The notes below the pieces were generated by a model, which was given only the letters and a program-made list of their open reading frames with translations, was not told the origin of the DNA and did no database searches. The translations under genes and the position numbers were made by a program. A stretch of DNA of 7,937 nucleotides from Nephthysia sp036513515 (GTDB taxonomy: Bacteria > Chloroflexota > Dormibacteria > Dormibacterales > Dormibacteraceae): NCBI GenBank assembly GCA_036513515.1, contig DATBYW010000141.1:1-7937 (forward strand), given 5' to 3'. Shown piece after piece: positions 5,914 through 7,937 of the stretch (its first letter is position 1; the number at the start of each line of letters is the position of its first letter).

Positions 5914-6395
5914 GGGGCGGGGAGCACGGCGATCAGGTTGCGCAGCTGCGAGAGGTGGGCCAGCTCGTGCTCGGCGAGCTGGGTGCAGAGTTCGAGCAGG
6001 CTCAGCTCGCCCTGTTGGGCGTCGACGAGCGGCTGCTGCCAGTCCTCCTCGTCCAGACCGCGGAGCAGGTCGACGGTCCGCCGCCGAACGCGGGCGAAGC
6101 TCTCCAGCTGGTCGGCCAGCGGAGCGCCGAAGTCCGGGTCGGCGATGGGGTCGATGGCGGCCCGCACGCGGAGCTCACGCTGTCCGTCGAGATAGGCGCG
6201 GCGCAACAGCGCGTCCACCTCGGCCCCGGCCTGGCAGAGGTGACCCACCAGCTCCTGGAGGGTGGGGAAGGCGGGCGCGTGCCGGTACCCCAGCTCGGGT
6301 GGTTCGAGGGCGGCCACCAGGTCCGTGACCCGCTCCGGGACCGTGGCGAGCAGGGTCAGGACGTCCTCACTGCGAACGGATGCCTCGACAGCCAT
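5910..6395 (-). CDS. DinB-like (DinB_2 / YfiT-type) putative metal-dependent protein
   Basis: This 161-residue four-helix-bundle protein has the DinB-superfamily histidine pattern: H52 in TLQELVGHLCQAG and an HxxxH pair H143/H147 in LAEHELAHLSQLRNLI. These normally bind one divalent metal. The linker PADxDF-like segment (82-90) and ARVRRRTVDLLRGLDEEDW (101-119) also fit the family. Members include bacillithiol-, mycothiol- or glutathione-dependent transferases and many proteins of unknown function; no substrate can be assigned here. I chose the ATG at 6395: the family begins about here, and the 23 extra upstream residues would run across the divergent promoter. There is no Shine-Dalgarno, and TACTCT lies 7 nt upstream, suggesting a leaderless mRNA. 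It is the first gene of the pair with the TfoX-like protein, via an ATGA overlap. Confidence 0.85.
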   Translation of the reverse strand: MAVEASVRSEDVLTLLATVPERVTDLVAALEPPELGYRHAPAFPTLQELVGHLCQAGAEVDALLRRAYLDGQRELRVRAAIDPIADPDFGAPLADQLESFARVRRRTVDLLRGLDEEDWQQPLVDAQQGELSLLELCTQLAEHELAHLSQLRNLIAVLPAP

Positions 6396-6402
6396 GTTCT
6401 GA

Positions 6403-6408
6403 AGAGTA
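6403..6408 (-). promoter_or_regulatory. Candidate -10 box of the DinB/TfoX-like pair (leaderless)
   Basis: TACTCT on the minus strand fits the TAnnnT pattern and ends 7 nt before the ATG at 6395, so transcription would begin at the start codon. No clear -35 is seen at 16-18 bp. The absence of a Shine-Dalgarno supports the idea. Confidence 0.3.
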
Positions 6409-6426
6409 GAGGGCCCCGCGATTGGG

Positions 6427-6432
6427 CATACT
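6427..6432 (+). promoter_or_regulatory. Candidate -10 box of the zinc-ribbon gene (leaderless)
   Basis: CATACT, preceded by GGG, ends 6 nt before the ATG at 6439. The same GGCATACT octamer lies 8 nt before the ATG at 3612 on the other strand, which strengthens both assignments. No -35 match is evident. Confidence 0.35.
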
Positions 6433-6438
6433 CGGGGT

Positions 6439-6645
6439 ATGGCAACCGCTGTCGAGCAGACCAACTGCGATCGCTGCCAGGCGCCTCTGGAGAAGGGTGC
6501 CGCCTACTGCGAGAATTGCGGCGAGCGCACGCACAGAGCCCGCAGGCTGGTGCGGCTCGCAGTGAGGGTGGAGGTCCTCCTCATCCTGATCGTGATCCTG
6601 CTCATCTTCGGCTTCGCCTGGGTCTTCCTGCAGCAGAAGCCCTAA
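6439..6645 (+). CDS. Small zinc-ribbon, single-helix membrane protein
   Basis: This is a 68-residue protein. Two CxxC knuckles (C10/C13 in NCDRCQAPL and C24/C27 in YCENCGER) form a minimal zinc ribbon of the zinc_ribbon_2/DZR type. A basic segment follows (RARRLVRLAVR, 33-43), then one strongly hydrophobic helix at about 44-64 and a five-residue polar end. Positive-inside placement puts the ribbon in the cytoplasm with the C terminus outside. Such tail-anchored ribbons often hold partner proteins at the membrane; no partner can be named. It is divergent from the DinB-like gene across 43 bp and convergent with the AAA+ ATPase, whose stop codon lies only 2 bp away. The start ATG has no Shine-Dalgarno but a -10-like box immediately upstream. 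Confidence 0.75.
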   Translation: MATAVEQTNCDRCQAPLEKGAAYCENCGERTHRARRLVRLAVRVEVLLILIVILLIFGFAWVFLQQKP

Positions 6646-6647
6646 GC

Positions 6648-7937
6648 CTACCTCCGGTACAGCGCCTTCCCGTCGAGCTCGTCCTTGTTGAGGCGCTTGT
6701 TCAGGTGCAGGCCCTCCAGCAAGAACTCGATGACCGAGGCCTTGATCTCGGAGCGGTCGGGCAGCTGGAGGCGCCGCACGGCGTTGGAGAGCTCGGGGCT
6801 GTCGCCCACCGCCCGGAGGTAGCTGGACGCCGCCAGGCCCTCGCCCGCCTCGATCATGTCGCCGTCCTCGAACCGCCCGATCAGCCTTTCGAACTGGCCT
6901 GCCGCGAAGTGGCGGCTGAAAACCGCGCTGATTGCGGCCCGCTGGATCCGCTCCAGGACCTGCTCCTCCTTGCCCTCGTCGAGAGCCTCGATCTCCACAC
7001 GCCCCGTCGTGGAGGCCGCCAGGAAGTGCAGGTCGGAGATCCTGGGCACCGCCATCGACTCCCCGACCCGAACGGCTCGGCGCACCGCGTTGGAGGTCAG
7101 GTTCTCGTAGTTGCCGATCGACATGCGGACGGAGACGCCCGAGGACTGTGAGATGTGCGGGCTGCGCCTGGCCAGGTGGGTCATTTCGGCCACGATCTCT
7201 TTCATGAAGGCCGGCACCAGCACCTCGACGTCGCCGGGCGGCCGCGCGCCCTCCGCCTCCATGATCTCGATCTCCTCGGTCACGGCCAGCGGATAGTGCG
7301 TGCGGACCTGGGAGCCGAAGCGATCTTTGAGGGGCGTGATTATCCGCCCGCGGGAGGTGTAGTCCTCGGGGTTGGCGCTCGCCACCACCATGAGGTCGAG
7401 CGGTAGACGGATCCGGTATCCGCGGATCTGGACGTCCTTCTCCTCCATGATGTTGAGCAGGCCGACCTGGATCCGCTCGGCCAGGTCGGGGAGCTCGTTC
7501 AGCCCGAAGATGCCCCGATTGGTGCGCGGGACGAGGCCGAAGTGGATCGTAAGCTCGTCGGCCAGGTAGCGCCCCTCGGCGACCTTGATCGGGTCGACCT
7601 CGCCGATCAGGTCTGCGATCGAGATGTCCGGAGTGGCCAGCTTCTCACCGTAGCGCCGCTCTCTCGGCAGCCATTCGACCGGCGCCTCGTCGCCGCACTT
7701 GGCGATCAGGTCCCGGCACTGACGGCAGATCGGCGCGTACGGATGGTCGTTGATCTCGCAGCCGGCGAGCACGGGCACCTCCTCGTCGAGGAGGACGACC
7801 AGCGAGCGCATGATCCGGCTCTTCGCCTGACCGCGCTCTCCCAGCAGGATCAGGTCGTGGCCGGAGATCAAGGCGTTGCTTATCTGGGGCACGACCGTGT
7901 CGTCGTAGCCCACGATTCCAGGAAAGAGCTCCTGGCC
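6648..7937 (-). CDS. Magnesium-chelatase-ChlI/MoxR-like AAA+ ATPase (N terminus outside window)
   Basis: The visible part has 429 residues, opening GQELFPGIVGYDD, with no start codon that fits the family before the right edge. An in-frame GTG at 7913 lies inside the conserved segment. AAA+ elements (visible numbering): Walker A GERGQAKS (33-40), Walker B-like GIFGLNELPDL (142-152, Asn in place of the first Asp), helix-2-insert region KDVQIRGYRIRLPLD (167-181), sensor-1 ASANPEDYTSRGR (187-198) and arginine-finger-type LKDRFG (203-208). A cysteine cluster C60-x10-C71-x2-C74-x6-C81 lies between Walker A and B and could bind zinc. This is the actinobacterial-type family often annotated as magnesium chelatase or sigma-54-interacting regulator, normally paired with a von Willebrand A protein to remodel or load a metal into unknown clients. 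No chlorophyll genes are present, so a true magnesium chelatase is unlikely. Downstream is the convergent zinc-ribbon gene, so any partner would lie upstream, outside the window. Confidence 0.88.
   Translation of the reverse strand, partial: GQELFPGIVGYDDTVVPQISNALISGHDLILLGERGQAKSRIMRSLVVLLDEEVPVLAGCEINDHPYAPICRQCRDLIAKCGDEAPVEWLPRERRYGEKLATPDISIADLIGEVDPIKVAEGRYLADELTIHFGLVPRTNRGIFGLNELPDLAERIQVGLLNIMEEKDVQIRGYRIRLPLDLMVVASANPEDYTSRGRIITPLKDRFGSQVRTHYPLAVTEEIEIMEAEGARPPGDVEVLVPAFMKEIVAEMTHLARRSPHISQSSGVSVRMSIGNYENLTSNAVRRAVRVGESMAVPRISDLHFLAASTTGRVEIEALDEGKEEQVLERIQRAAISAVFSRHFAAGQFERLIGRFEDGDMIEAGEGLAASSYLRAVGDSPELSNAVRRLQLPDRSEIKASVIEFLLEGLHLNKRLNKDELDGKALYRR

Noticed and set aside
5955..7151. 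398-codon + strand frame across the DinB-like, zinc-ribbon and ATPase genes
   Set aside because: It is antisense to two recognised genes and out of frame with the third; no domain is recognisable.
7911..7913. GTG at 7913 as the true start of the AAA+ ATPase
   Set aside because: The frame continues to the window edge with FPGIVGYDD, a conserved family segment, so the real start is outside the window.
1..7937. CRISPR arrays, tandem repeats, tRNA or rRNA genes, transposase or phage genes
   Set aside because: I looked for regularly spaced repeats, cloverleaf-like sequences and recombinase motifs and saw none; the only strong repeat is the palindrome at 4830-4895.

Overview
The window is high-GC, gene-dense DNA (roughly two thirds G+C by eye) from a bacterium of the Actinobacteria / Chloroflexota / Dormibacterota type. 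The evidence is the gene content (KdpD-like kinase with DUF4118, magnesium-chelatase-like ATPase of the actinobacterial type, stand-alone TfoX C-terminal domain, DinB-like protein, three-helix membrane protein with a Pro/Thr/Ser-rich tail). Most transcription-unit heads also lack a Shine-Dalgarno sequence and have a -10-like hexamer 6-8 nt before the start codon, which suggests leaderless mRNAs. A phylum-level assignment cannot be made from this window alone. No mobile-element gene, CRISPR array, tRNA or rRNA was seen.

Layout: (1) 1-771 (+) is the 3' part of a membrane transporter, probably APC superfamily, with a soluble C-terminal domain. (2) 753-3612 (-) is a tightly packed three-gene operon read from high to low coordinates: a polytopic membrane protein, a DUF4118-GAF-type histidine kinase and a KdpE-like response regulator. 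Both junctions are 4-base start/stop overlaps. (3) 3656-4828 (+) is a divergent queuine tRNA-ribosyltransferase (tgt) whose base-recognition pocket departs from the textbook enzyme. (4) 4830-4895 is a 66-bp, nearly perfect two-armed palindrome filling the gap between convergent genes. It is a possible bidirectional terminator and/or small dispersed element. (5) 4893-5495 (-) is a membrane protein with a Pro/Thr/Ser-rich tail. (6) 5614-6395 (-) is a DinB-like / TfoX-C-like pair joined by an ATGA overlap. (7) 6439-6645 (+) is a 68-residue zinc-ribbon plus one-helix protein. (8) 6648-7937 (-) is a magnesium-chelatase-ChlI/MoxR-like AAA+ ATPase running off the right edge.

How the genes work together: the clear functional unit is the membrane protein-kinase-regulator operon. 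It resembles the potassium/turgor-sensing KdpDE system but lacks kdpFABC nearby and lacks the N-terminal KdpD and USP domains. The convergent transporter is a plausible, unproven target. The remaining genes look like separate housekeeping or accessory units. I see no clear defence, secondary-metabolite or mobile system. The most interesting items are the altered Tgt pocket, the palindromic element and the two 43-bp divergent promoter gaps.
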